From NCBI GenBank assembly GCA_044376465.1, contig JBILKW010000090.1:1-8794 (forward strand): a stretch of 8,794 nt of DNA, read 5' to 3'. Below, piece by piece: positions 1-6,508 of the stretch. The position numbers and the translations under genes are program-made. This DNA is from CAJBVG01 sp044376465. Lineage in GTDB: Bacteria > Bacteroidota > Bacteroidia > Sphingobacteriales > Sphingobacteriaceae. How positions within the stretch are numbered: position 1 is the first letter of the stretch; each line of letters begins with the position of its first letter. The notes below the pieces were generated by a model. It had not been told where the DNA came from. It did not search any database and saw nothing but the letters and a program-made list of their open reading frames with translations.

Positions 1-2273
1 TCATCACTTACCATAAATTCAAAGGCATCGTTATGGAACAATTTCCAAAACTTACGCAAGAACTTAAACACACCTTCAATACCATTGGTATTCCATGGTT
101 TGCTTTGTTCTAGTGGGCCTAAAAACATTTCATACATTCGCAAAGTATCGGCGCCGTAACGTTCTATAATATCATCAGGATTTACCACGTTGAATTTCGA
201 CTTCGACATTTTTTCGACTTCGGAACCACATAAGTATTTCCCATCCGACAAAATAAATTCTGCATTTGCATATTCTGGATTTGAAACTTTAAACTTTTCA
301 ATATCCAATACATCATTCGTTACAATATTTACATCCACATGTAATGCAGTGTTTGGATGTTCTTTTCTTAAATCGTAGGATACAAATTTTTTTGTTCCAG
401 TAACACGGTACACAAAATTCGATCGGCCTTGTATCATCCCTTGGTTGATCAACTTTTTAAAAGGTTCTTCAAAAGTTAAATACCCTTTGTCTTTCAAAAA
501 TTTAGTCCAAAACCTCGAATACAATAAATGCCCTGTAGCATGCTCCGAACCTCCAATATATAAATCTACTTGGTTCCAATAGTCCAATGCTTCCTTGCTT
601 GCAAATTGATTCGCATTTTTCGGATCCATGTAACGCAAGAAATACCACGACGATCCTGCCCAACCTGGCATGGTAGTTAATTCATATTCGTATTGGTTTT
701 CGTATTTCCAATCGCTTGCCCTCGCCAATGGCGGTTCACCACTTTCGGTAGGTAAAAATTTATCTACCGCTGGCAATTCCAAAGGTAAATTAGCATCATC
801 TACTAAATAAGGCATGCCATTTTTGTAATACACAGGTATAGGTTCGCCCCAATAACGTTGGCGACCAAATACTGCATCGCGCAAGCGGTAATTTATTTTT
901 CCTTTTCCTAAATTTCTTTTTTCAATTTCTTCAATCATTTTTTGCATGGCTTCTTTTACATCTAAGCCATTTAAAAAATCAGAATTAATTACCATCCCTT
1001 CTTTGGCATCGTAGGCTTCTATACTGATGTCGCCACCTTCTACTACTTGCTTAATTGGTAAGTTGAAATGTTTTGCAAAAGCATAATCTCTTGTATCATG
1101 CGCGGGCACGGCCATTACAGCTCCTGTACCATAACTCGCCAATACATAATCGCCAATCCATACCGGAATATCTTCATTCGTAAATGGATGTTTAACATAA
1201 GCTCCCGTGAATACTCCCGAGATAGTTTTTACATCACTCATACGATCGCGCTCGGTTTTAATCGCAGACGCTTTCTTATACGCTTCTACAGCTTCTTTAC
1301 AATCGGCAGTGGTAATCTGATCCACTAATTCATGTTCGGGAGCAAGCACCAAAAAGGAAACACCAAAAACAGTATCGGGGCGAGTGGTAAACACTTCGAT
1401 GTTCTCAAAGCTCAAACTCGATCCCTTACTCTTCCCTATCCAATTGCGTTGCATTTCTTTCACTGCATCTGGCCAATCTATCGTATCCAATCCTGTAAGT
1501 AATCGCTCTGCATAAGCAGTAATGCGCATCGACCATTGGCGCATTAATTTTTGCTCCACTGGGTAACCACCGCGTTCAGAAAATCCATCTTTCACTTCAT
1601 CGTTCGCCAAAACGGTTCCCAATGCTGGGCACCAATTCACCCAACTATCCGCCAAATACGCCAATCGGTAATTCAATAAAATATTTTGTTGCTTTTCTTC
1701 AGTGAAGCCTTTCCATTCATCGGCAGTAAAAATTTCTTGCTCGTGTTGGTTTGCATGTACATTTGCATTTCCATCCTTCTCAAATAGGGCAATAAGGCTC
1801 GAAATATCTTCCGCCTTATCTGTATCATTATTATACCAAGAATTAAATAACTCCTTAAAAATCCATTGCGTCCAGCGATAATACAACGGATCGCTGGTCA
1901 TCACCACACGGTCCCAATCGTAAGAAAAACCAATTCTATCCAATTGTACGCGGTAACGTGCCACATTATCTGCGGTAGTAATAGCCGGATGTTGCCCAGT
2001 TTGTATGGCATATTGCTCCGCAGGCAAGCCGAACGAATCGTAGCCCATTGGGTGCAATACATTAAACCCTTTCAATCTTTTATACCTCGAAAAAATGTCG
2101 GTAGCAATGTATCCGAGCGGGTGCCCAACGTGTAATCCAGCACCCGAAGGGTACGGAAACATGTCTAACACATAATATTTAGGCTTTTCTGAATTGTTTT
2201 CAGCCTTAAATACCTTTTTTTCAGCCCAATAACGCTGCCAATCTTGTTCGATCTTTCTAAATTGATAATCCAT
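1..2273 (-). CDS. leuS: leucyl-tRNA synthetase, 3' partial
   Basis: This class I aminoacyl-tRNA synthetase charges tRNA-Leu with leucine in the cytoplasm. I translated the minus strand from the ATG at 2273-2271; 757 codons are visible, and the C-terminal tRNA-binding part lies beyond the left edge. The protein begins MDYQFRKIEQDWQRYW, as family members do. The HIGH-class signature is HVGH at residues 48-51 and KMSKS is at 688-692, in frame with each other. The CP1 editing domain shows the threonine-rich TTRPDT at 296-301 and an AHDTRD motif whose second Asp, about residue 396, matches the conserved editing aspartate. WAGSSWYFLRY and GGSEHATGH also fit LeuRS. There is no internal stop or frameshift in the translated part. 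The gene diverges from ftsX across 59 bp. The family is usually above 800 residues and often above 900 in this phylum, so roughly the last fifth is missing. Identification is very secure. Confidence 0.98.
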   Translation of the reverse strand, partial: MDYQFRKIEQDWQRYWAEKKVFKAENNSEKPKYYVLDMFPYPSGAGLHVGHPLGYIATDIFSRYKRLKGFNVLHPMGYDSFGLPAEQYAIQTGQHPAITTADNVARYRVQLDRIGFSYDWDRVVMTSDPLYYRWTQWIFKELFNSWYNNDTDKAEDISSLIALFEKDGNANVHANQHEQEIFTADEWKGFTEEKQQNILLNYRLAYLADSWVNWCPALGTVLANDEVKDGFSERGGYPVEQKLMRQWSMRITAYAERLLTGLDTIDWPDAVKEMQRNWIGKSKGSSLSFENIEVFTTRPDTVFGVSFLVLAPEHELVDQITTADCKEAVEAYKKASAIKTERDRMSDVKTISGVFTGAYVKHPFTNEDIPVWIGDYVLASYGTGAVMAVPAHDTRDYAFAKHFNLPIKQVVEGGDISIEAYDAKEGMVINSDFLNGLDVKEAMQKMIEEIEKRNLGKGKINYRLRDAVFGRQRYWGEPIPVYYKNGMPYLVDDANLPLELPAVDKFLPTESGEPPLARASDWKYENQYEYELTTMPGWAGSSWYFLRYMDPKNANQFASKEALDYWNQVDLYIGGSEHATGHLLYSRFWTKFLKDKGYLTFEEPFKKLINQGMIQGRSNFVYRVTGTKKFVSYDLRKEHPNTALHVDVNIVTNDVLDIEKFKVSNPEYANAEFILSDGKYLCGSEVEKMSKSKFNVVNPDDIIERYGADTLRMYEMFLGPLEQSKPWNTNGIEGVFKFLRKFWKLFHNDAFEFMVSD

Positions 2274-2282
2274 ATGCTTTAA

Positions 2283-2315
2283 TTGCCTGCGAATTTATTA
2301 AATTTTTTATCTTCG
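2283..2315 (+). promoter_or_regulatory. candidate Bacteroidetes sigma-A promoter for the ftsX-ribF run
   Basis: In the leuS/ftsX divergent spacer, TATCTTCG at 2308-2315 matches the Bacteroidetes -7 consensus TAnnTTTG at all but one defined position. TTG at 2283-2285 lies 22 bp upstream, within the spacing reported for the -33 element of this phylum. This would start transcription roughly 10 bp before the ftsX ATG at 2333 and could drive all five plus-strand genes, because no later gap exceeds 20 bp. The ftsX start has no purine-rich Shine-Dalgarno sequence, as is usual in the phylum. The match is by eye; the short -33 element alone would occur often by chance. Confidence 0.5.
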
Positions 2316-2332
2316 CACGTTAGCGAATTGAT

Positions 2333-3214
2333 ATGAATCAGCATTCTGAACAAGCTCCTAAAAAAGGAATTAAAACATTTTACATCTCCACCATCTTCAG
2401 CATTTCCTTGGTTTTGTTGATGGTTGGGCTATTAGGGCTTATTGTTTTACACGGTAAAAACCTAAGTAATTTCGTCAAAGAAAATATTGTGTTAAATATA
2501 ATTTTGGATGAAGAAGCCCGTGATGCCGATATTTTCAAGCTTCAAAAGGAAATTGAGAAGAACGATGCCATTAAATCTACCGAATACATTAGCAAAGAAT
2601 TAGCTGCTCGTAACCTTTCGAAAGATTTAGGCGAAGATTTTGTGAAATTTCTTGGTTACAACCCGCTTACCGCTTCTATCGATGTGTATTTGAAAGCAGA
2701 TTTTGCCACTAAAGCAGAAATTAAAAAATTCAGCAATAAATTAAAAAGTAAAGAATTTGTGAAAGAGGTTGTTTACCAAGAATCATTAGTGGATTTAGTA
2801 AATCAAAACCTTCGTTCGATTAGCGTAATTATCATCGTTTTTGGCGCAACTTTATTATTAATTGCAGTAGCGCTTATAAACAACAGCATTCGCCTAGCCA
2901 TGTATTCTCAACGATTTATCATTAGAAGTATGCAATTAGTAGGTGCCACCCGAGGATTTATACGTAAACCATTTATCATCACCGGAATTTTACATGGCTT
3001 ATTAGGAGCTTTAATAGCCATCTCTTTACTGATAGCAGCCTTATTTTTAGCTCGCAACGAAGTTCCCGACTTAATTATTTTACAAGATTTCACAGAGTTT
3101 GCCATTCTTTTTGTTGGCATCATTTCTATGGGGATACTTATTTCATTCCTTAGCACGTTTTTTGCAGTAAATAAATACTTAAACCAACATATCGACGATT
3201 TATATAGAAAATAA
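2333..3214 (+). CDS. ftsX: cell division protein FtsX (permease-like)
   Basis: The 293-residue product has FtsX architecture. A short cytoplasmic N-terminus leads to a first membrane helix at about 18-40, an extracytoplasmic domain at about 41-160, and three further helices at about 163-185, 214-240 and 255-280. The loop after helix 2 contains RSMQLVGATRGFIRKPF (198-214), a strongly conserved FtsX stretch. In the family, FtsX pairs with the ATPase FtsE at the division site; the outer domain relays ATP-driven movement to peptidoglycan hydrolases or their activators. No ftsE is visible next to it, so the partner must be encoded elsewhere. Length is normal. The ATG follows a candidate promoter by a few bases and has no Shine-Dalgarno sequence. 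The next gene begins one base after the stop, suggesting co-transcription and perhaps translational coupling. Confidence 0.95.
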   Translation: MNQHSEQAPKKGIKTFYISTIFSISLVLLMVGLLGLIVLHGKNLSNFVKENIVLNIILDEEARDADIFKLQKEIEKNDAIKSTEYISKELAARNLSKDLGEDFVKFLGYNPLTASIDVYLKADFATKAEIKKFSNKLKSKEFVKEVVYQESLVDLVNQNLRSISVIIIVFGATLLLIAVALINNSIRLAMYSQRFIIRSMQLVGATRGFIRKPFIITGILHGLLGALIAISLLIAALFLARNEVPDLIILQDFTEFAILFVGIISMGILISFLSTFFAVNKYLNQHIDDLYRK

Positions 3215-3215
3215 T

Positions 3216-3455
3216 ATGAGCAAGAAAGAAACAAAAAAAGAAGAAAACGTAACTGCTAAAAAAGTAGACTTCGTTTTTTCAAAAGATAATTACAAATGGT
3301 TGTTTATTGGAATGGCCACTATTGTATTAGGTTTTATATTGATGTCGGGAACAGAAGACATTCTTGATTTTCGTAAAATTACCATAGCTCCAATTGTAGT
3401 ATTAGCTGGTTTTGGGATTGTAACTTTTGCCATTCTTAAAAAACCTAGAGATTAA
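3216..3455 (+). CDS. DUF3098 small membrane protein
   Basis: This 79-residue protein of unknown function resembles the DUF3098 family, found mainly in Bacteroidetes. A charged, lysine-rich N-terminus (1-17) is followed by the family-like block FVFSKDNYKWLFIG (19-32). Two hydrophobic helices lie at about 28-45 and 57-74, joined by a short loop containing EDILDFRKITIAPI, and a basic KKPRD ends the chain. Applying the positive-inside rule, both termini should be cytoplasmic, giving a two-helix hairpin. It sits between ftsX (1-bp gap) and uppP (its TAA overlaps the uppP ATG as TAATG), so the three are probably translated together. That position suggests, but does not show, a role in the envelope or in division. 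I recognise the family from its motif and neighbours, not from a search. Confidence 0.85.
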   Translation: MSKKETKKEENVTAKKVDFVFSKDNYKWLFIGMATIVLGFILMSGTEDILDFRKITIAPIVVLAGFGIVTFAILKKPRD

Positions 3456-4249
3456 TGACCGTTTTTCAAGCTATTATTATTGCCATTGTAGAAGGCATTA
3501 CAGAGTTTCTTCCTGTTTCTTCTACTGGGCACATGATTATAACTACTTCCATCATGGGAATCAGCCATGCTGAATTCACCAAATTATTTACCATTGCCAT
3601 TCAATTTGGAACCATACTCTCTGTACTGGTTTTGTATTGGAAAAAGTTTTTTCAAAGTATTAACTTCTACTTAAAACTTTTTGTAGGATTTATTCCTGCA
3701 GCAGTTTTTGGAATTTTGCTTTCAGATTGGATCGATTCATTACTCGAAAATGTTATTGTAGTTGCCATCATGCTTTTATTGGGTGGTATTGTATTTATAC
3801 TGATAGATAAATGGCTCAGCAAATCAGAACATAAAACTGAAGAGGAACTGAGTTTTCCAAAAGTATTTAAAATAGGCTTGTTTCAATGCATCGCAATGAT
3901 TCCGGGGGTTTCCAGATCTGCTGCTACCATTATTGGCGGGGTAACACAAGGGCTTAGCAAAAAACAAGCTGCAGAATTTTCTTTCTTCTTGGCTGTACCA
4001 ACCATGTTTGCTGCAACTTGTAAAAAGATGCTCGACTATTACCAATCTGGAATTACATTCGGCGCAGAAGAATGGAAATTATTAGCCATCGGAAATTTAG
4101 TAGGGTTTATTGTGGCAATTATTGCCATTAAATCGTTCATCAATTTTATAACAAAAAACGGATTCAAAGTATTCGGATATTATAGAATTATTGTAGGTGC
4201 AACCATTATCATCCTTTATTTCATGGGCATCGAACTTACCATCATTTAA
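3455..4249 (+). CDS. uppP: undecaprenyl-diphosphate phosphatase (UppP/BacA)
   Basis: This integral membrane enzyme removes a phosphate from undecaprenyl diphosphate, regenerating the lipid carrier used for peptidoglycan and other envelope polymers; overproduction of the family gives bacitracin resistance. The 264-residue product has both catalytic signatures: EGITEFLPVSSTGH at 13-26, with the ExxxE pair E13/E17 and H26, and PGVSRSAAT at 150-158, with the essential-type Arg at 154. The second motif has SRSA where many homologues have SRSG, a change I have seen in other Bacteroidetes. About seven or eight hydrophobic segments fill the length, which is normal for the family. The ATG shares one base with the stop of the preceding gene, so translational coupling is likely. 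truB follows after 17 bp. Confidence 0.98.
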   Translation: MTVFQAIIIAIVEGITEFLPVSSTGHMIITTSIMGISHAEFTKLFTIAIQFGTILSVLVLYWKKFFQSINFYLKLFVGFIPAAVFGILLSDWIDSLLENVIVVAIMLLLGGIVFILIDKWLSKSEHKTEEELSFPKVFKIGLFQCIAMIPGVSRSAATIIGGVTQGLSKKQAAEFSFFLAVPTMFAATCKKMLDYYQSGITFGAEEWKLLAIGNLVGFIVAIIAIKSFINFITKNGFKVFGYYRIIVGATIIILYFMGIELTII

Positions 4250-4266
4250 AATTAATTGCCAACAAC

Positions 4267-4980
4267 ATGTCTGCTTTCGATTTTGAAAATGGAGAATTAA
4301 TTCTCGTCGATAAACCTTTAAATTGGACATCTTTCGACGTGGTGGGTAAAATCAGAAATTCAACACGAATAAAAAAAATTAAAGTAGGTCATGCAGGTAC
4401 ATTAGATCCATTGGCAACGGGTTTGTTAATTATTTGTACAGGCAAGCTCACTAAAAAAGTAGATGAGTTTTTAGCTGAAGAAAAGGAATATACAGGAACC
4501 ATCACACTGGGCGCTACTACTCCATCTTACGATTTAGAAACAGAAATTAATCACACCTTCCCTACCGACCATATTACCGAAGAGATGATAGCTGAAGCGG
4601 CTAAAACGTTCGAAGGAGAAATTGAACAAGTATCTCCACTGTATTCTGCCTTAAGAATAGACGGAGAAAGAGCCTACCACAAAGCTCGTCGCGGCGAAGA
4701 AGTAAAAATGAAAGCTCGCAAAGTTCGAATAGAGGCATTTGAAGTTACAAAAATAGAGATGCCAATCATCCATTTCAGAATAGTATGCAGCAAAGGAACC
4801 TATATAAGATCCATTGCCCATGATATTGGTAAAATTTTACAATCGGGTTCACATTTATCTTCTTTAAGAAGAACCAGAAGTGGTAACTTTAAAATTGAAG
4901 ATGCATGGAATTTAGAGTCGCTTATTGAAAAAATTAAAACAGAACGTTTCGAAAAAGAAAAATTAGAAAACAATTCTTAA
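4267..4980 (+). CDS. truB: tRNA pseudouridine-55 synthase TruB
   Basis: TruB converts uridine 55 in the T-loop of elongator tRNAs to pseudouridine. The catalytic motif is GHAGTLDPLATG at 41-52, with D47 as the nucleophile. Other family blocks are KEYTG (73-77, Tyr75 in the active site), PLYSALRIDGERAY (124-137), CSKGTYIRSIAHDIG (174-188) and the LRRTRSG segment (200-206). The 237-residue protein ends soon after the catalytic domain and so lacks the C-terminal PUA-type extension of longer homologues such as the E. coli enzyme; I take this as the short bacterial form, not a truncation, since the final motif is complete and the next gene follows normally. It lies 17 bp after uppP and 20 bp before ribF. 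Proximity of truB to ribF is common in bacteria, as both often sit near translation genes. Confidence 0.98.
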   Translation: MSAFDFENGELILVDKPLNWTSFDVVGKIRNSTRIKKIKVGHAGTLDPLATGLLIICTGKLTKKVDEFLAEEKEYTGTITLGATTPSYDLETEINHTFPTDHITEEMIAEAAKTFEGEIEQVSPLYSALRIDGERAYHKARRGEEVKMKARKVRIEAFEVTKIEMPIIHFRIVCSKGTYIRSIAHDIGKILQSGSHLSSLRRTRSGNFKIEDAWNLESLIEKIKTERFEKEKLENNS

Positions 4981-5000
4981 TTTTTACACTTATATAAGAG

Positions 5001-5942
5001 GTGAAAGTATATAGAAGTATAGATGAATTTGAGAACAAACAAAATGCCATTGTAACTACTGGCACTTTTGACGGCGTTCATTTCGGTCACCAAAAAATAC
5101 TTACACGCTTAAAAGAAGTTGCCCAACAAGTAAACGGAGAAACAGTTATCATTACCTTTTTCCCGCACCCACGTTTAGTATTATTTCCGGAGGACAATGA
5201 TTTAAAGCTCATCAATACCCTCGAAGAAAAAATAGAATTACTTTCAGAAGTTGGCATCGATCATCTTATCATCATTCCCTTTACCAAAGAATTCTCCCGA
5301 CTGAGCTCATTAGAATTTGTACAAGAAATTTTAGTAAGAAAAATTGGCACCAAACGTTTAGTAATTGGCTACGATCATCATTTTGGAAAAAATAGAGAAG
5401 GAAGTTTTGAACATTTAAAAGAGTATGCACCCGAATACGGATTTCAAGTTGAAGAAATTCCAGAACAAGATATTAACGATGTAGCAGTAAGTTCTACTAA
5501 AATTAGAAATGCCATTTTAAAAGGCGATGTAACAACTGCAAATACCTATTTAGGATATGTGTTTAATTTAAGCGGAGTCGTAACAAAAGGCGATCAAATT
5601 GGTCGCACTATCGGCTATCCCACCGCGAATATAAAAGTACCAGAGCAATACAAACTTATTCCTGGAGATGGTATATATGCCTCGAGCATTTTTATGGATG
5701 AAAAAGAATACCAGGGGATGTTATACATTGGCAATCGCCCAACTGTAAACGGTTTAAGCAAAGTGATAGAAGTAAACATTTTCGATTTCGAGCAAGATAT
5801 TTACGATAAAAACATAAAAGTGAGCTTCCACCAATACATTCGAGGCGATAAAAAACTAAACGGCTTAGAAGAGCTAAAAAGGGCACTTTCTGAAGATAAA
5901 CTAGCCTGTTTGGAATACTTTAGTAAAATAGGCAAAAAATAA
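5001..5942 (+). CDS. ribF: bifunctional riboflavin kinase / FAD synthetase RibF
   Basis: RibF phosphorylates riboflavin to FMN and then adenylylates it to FAD in the cytoplasm. The 313-residue product has both domains in the usual order. The N-terminal nucleotidyltransferase (about 1-180) carries TGTFDGVHFGHQ (20-31) with the HxGH-type motif, FFPHP (53-57), and SSTKIR (164-169), the counterpart of the ISSTxIR motif. The C-terminal kinase domain (about 185-310) carries GRTIGYPTAN (201-210), GNRPTVNG (244-251) and a conserved Glu at 257 in VIEVNIFDF. The start is GTG at 5001, directly after AAGAG; I chose it because the protein begins MKVYRSIDEF as homologues do, and no in-frame ATG precedes the nucleotide-binding motif. 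The gene ends the plus-strand run and converges on the thioesterase gene, with a long palindrome between them. Confidence 0.97.
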   Translation: MKVYRSIDEFENKQNAIVTTGTFDGVHFGHQKILTRLKEVAQQVNGETVIITFFPHPRLVLFPEDNDLKLINTLEEKIELLSEVGIDHLIIIPFTKEFSRLSSLEFVQEILVRKIGTKRLVIGYDHHFGKNREGSFEHLKEYAPEYGFQVEEIPEQDINDVAVSSTKIRNAILKGDVTTANTYLGYVFNLSGVVTKGDQIGRTIGYPTANIKVPEQYKLIPGDGIYASSIFMDEKEYQGMLYIGNRPTVNGLSKVIEVNIFDFEQDIYDKNIKVSFHQYIRGDKKLNGLEELKRALSEDKLACLEYFSKIGKK

Positions 5943-5951
5943 AATATTCTT

Positions 5952-6010
5952 TTAATTTTGGTGGCACGACTTAAGTGGTGCCACCACTTAAGTCGTGCCA
6001 CCAAAATTAA
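5952..6010. repeat. perfect 59-bp palindrome between convergent genes
   Basis: Two 29-nt arms (5952-5980 and 5982-6010) are exact reverse complements around a single central C at 5981. The palindrome ends exactly at TTAA on both sides (5952-5955 and 6007-6010). Inside, ACTTAAGT occurs once per arm and GGTGGCAC/GTGCCACC units are nested, so alternative shorter hairpins can form. The right arm contains the TAA stop of the minus-strand thioesterase gene (6007-6009) and one base of its last sense codon. Its position between ribF and the thioesterase suggests a bidirectional terminator. However, TTTT precedes the GC-rich stem and AAAA follows it on both strands, the reverse of an intrinsic terminator. 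It may instead be a small REP-like or MITE-like palindromic element. The structure is certain; the role is not. Confidence 0.9.
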
Positions 6011-6444
6011 CTCAATTCAAAATCCTCCGTCTTCGGAAAATCTACAAATGCTGTCAATAATACCTCCGGAATTTCTCTTGCTAATTTTCGCTCTACCACG
6101 TCTAACCAAGAACCATCAACTGTTACAGTTGCCATTAATTTGCCTTGCTCGTTTACAAAGCGATGCTCAAAAGACCATTTGCTTGCGTCCGCTTTCATTT
6201 TAGACAGGTATACTTCTAAGGTAATTTGATCGCCGAGTTTTATCTCTCTCCTGAAAACGGCTTCCTCTCTAAATATAACCGGACCCATTTTAAGCTCTTT
6301 AAACTTCTCCATGGTTAATCCTAAGCTTCCGAGTATTTCTATTCTTTGCTGCGCGCAGAAGTCGTAAAATACGCTGTGGCGCATGTGGAAATTCGGGTCG
6401 AGGTCCGACCAACGAATGGAAATGTGTTTTTTGTTTATTGACAT
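6007..6444 (-). CDS. acyl-CoA thioesterase-like hotdog protein (4HBT family)
   Basis: The 145-residue product fits a single hotdog domain of the 4-hydroxybenzoyl-CoA thioesterase / YbgC-like group, which hydrolyses acyl-CoA or acyl-ACP thioesters. The N-terminal block RWSDLDPNFHMRHSVFYDF (11-29) matches the family pattern in which an Asp and a following G/N-H segment form the active site; D14 or D16 is the likely catalytic Asp, with Tyr27 and Arg34 further along the helix. The middle contains the typical strand sequence FRREIKLGDQITLEV (64-78). Length is normal and there is no signal peptide or membrane helix. The substrate cannot be read from the sequence. The ATG is at 6444-6442; uvrA lies 64 bp upstream on the same strand, with the GTAC heptad repeat between. 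The last two codons, including the stop, overlap the right arm of the palindrome. Confidence 0.87.
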   Translation of the reverse strand: MSINKKHISIRWSDLDPNFHMRHSVFYDFCAQQRIEILGSLGLTMEKFKELKMGPVIFREEAVFRREIKLGDQITLEVYLSKMKADASKWSFEHRFVNEQGKLMATVTVDGSWLDVVERKLAREIPEVLLTAFVDFPKTEDFELS

Positions 6445-6459
6445 TGTATCTTAAATTTT

Positions 6460-6505
6460 GTACACTGTAAGTTGTACATTGTACAGCGTACAACGTACAG
6501 TGTAC
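6460..6505. repeat. GTAC heptad array forming an 18-bp-arm inverted repeat
   Basis: GTAC tetramers begin at 6460, 6474, 6481, 6488, 6495 and 6502; the expected one at 6467 reads GTAA. The element is thus seven tetramers at an exact 7-bp period with variable 3-nt spacers (ACT, GTT, ATT, AGC, AAC, AGT). It is also an inverted repeat: arms 6460-6477 and 6488-6505 match at 17 of 18 positions around a 10-nt loop, the mismatch being that GTAA. It occupies most of the 64-bp gap between uvrA (stop at 6511-6509) and the thioesterase start at 6444. No T-tract follows the stem on the minus strand, so it is not an obvious terminator. It could be a small intergenic repeat, a protein-binding array or an mRNA hairpin. 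Confidence 0.88.
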
Positions 6506-6508
6506 TAT

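Noticed and set aside
1..2273. Plus-strand open frames inside leuS (for example 190-378, 1068-1328 and 1866-2135)
   Set aside because: They lie opposite conserved LeuRS motifs, show no domain features of their own, and are shadows of the minus-strand coding frame.
2290..2297. TAAATTCG on the minus strand as a -7 element for leuS
   Set aside because: It fits the -7 pattern loosely, but no TTG or TTTG lies at the expected distance upstream, and AT-rich spacers give such matches by chance.
4980..5000. Possible terminator or regulatory element between truB and ribF, from the T-run at 4980-4985
   Set aside because: No stem precedes the T-run and the gap is only 20 bp, so read-through within one operon is the simpler reading. 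There is no room for an FMN riboswitch.
5801..6203. Two open frames, 5801-6004 minus and 5958-6203 plus, that begin with the same MVARLKW peptide
   Set aside because: Both simply read into the two arms of the palindrome, which gives identical peptides. The rest overlaps ribF or the thioesterase gene in other frames, with no family resemblance.
6460..6505. CRISPR-like or tRNA-like structure in the GTAC repeat
   Set aside because: The 4-nt units with 3-nt spacers are far too short for CRISPR repeats and spacers, and there is no cloverleaf, T-loop consensus or cas gene nearby.
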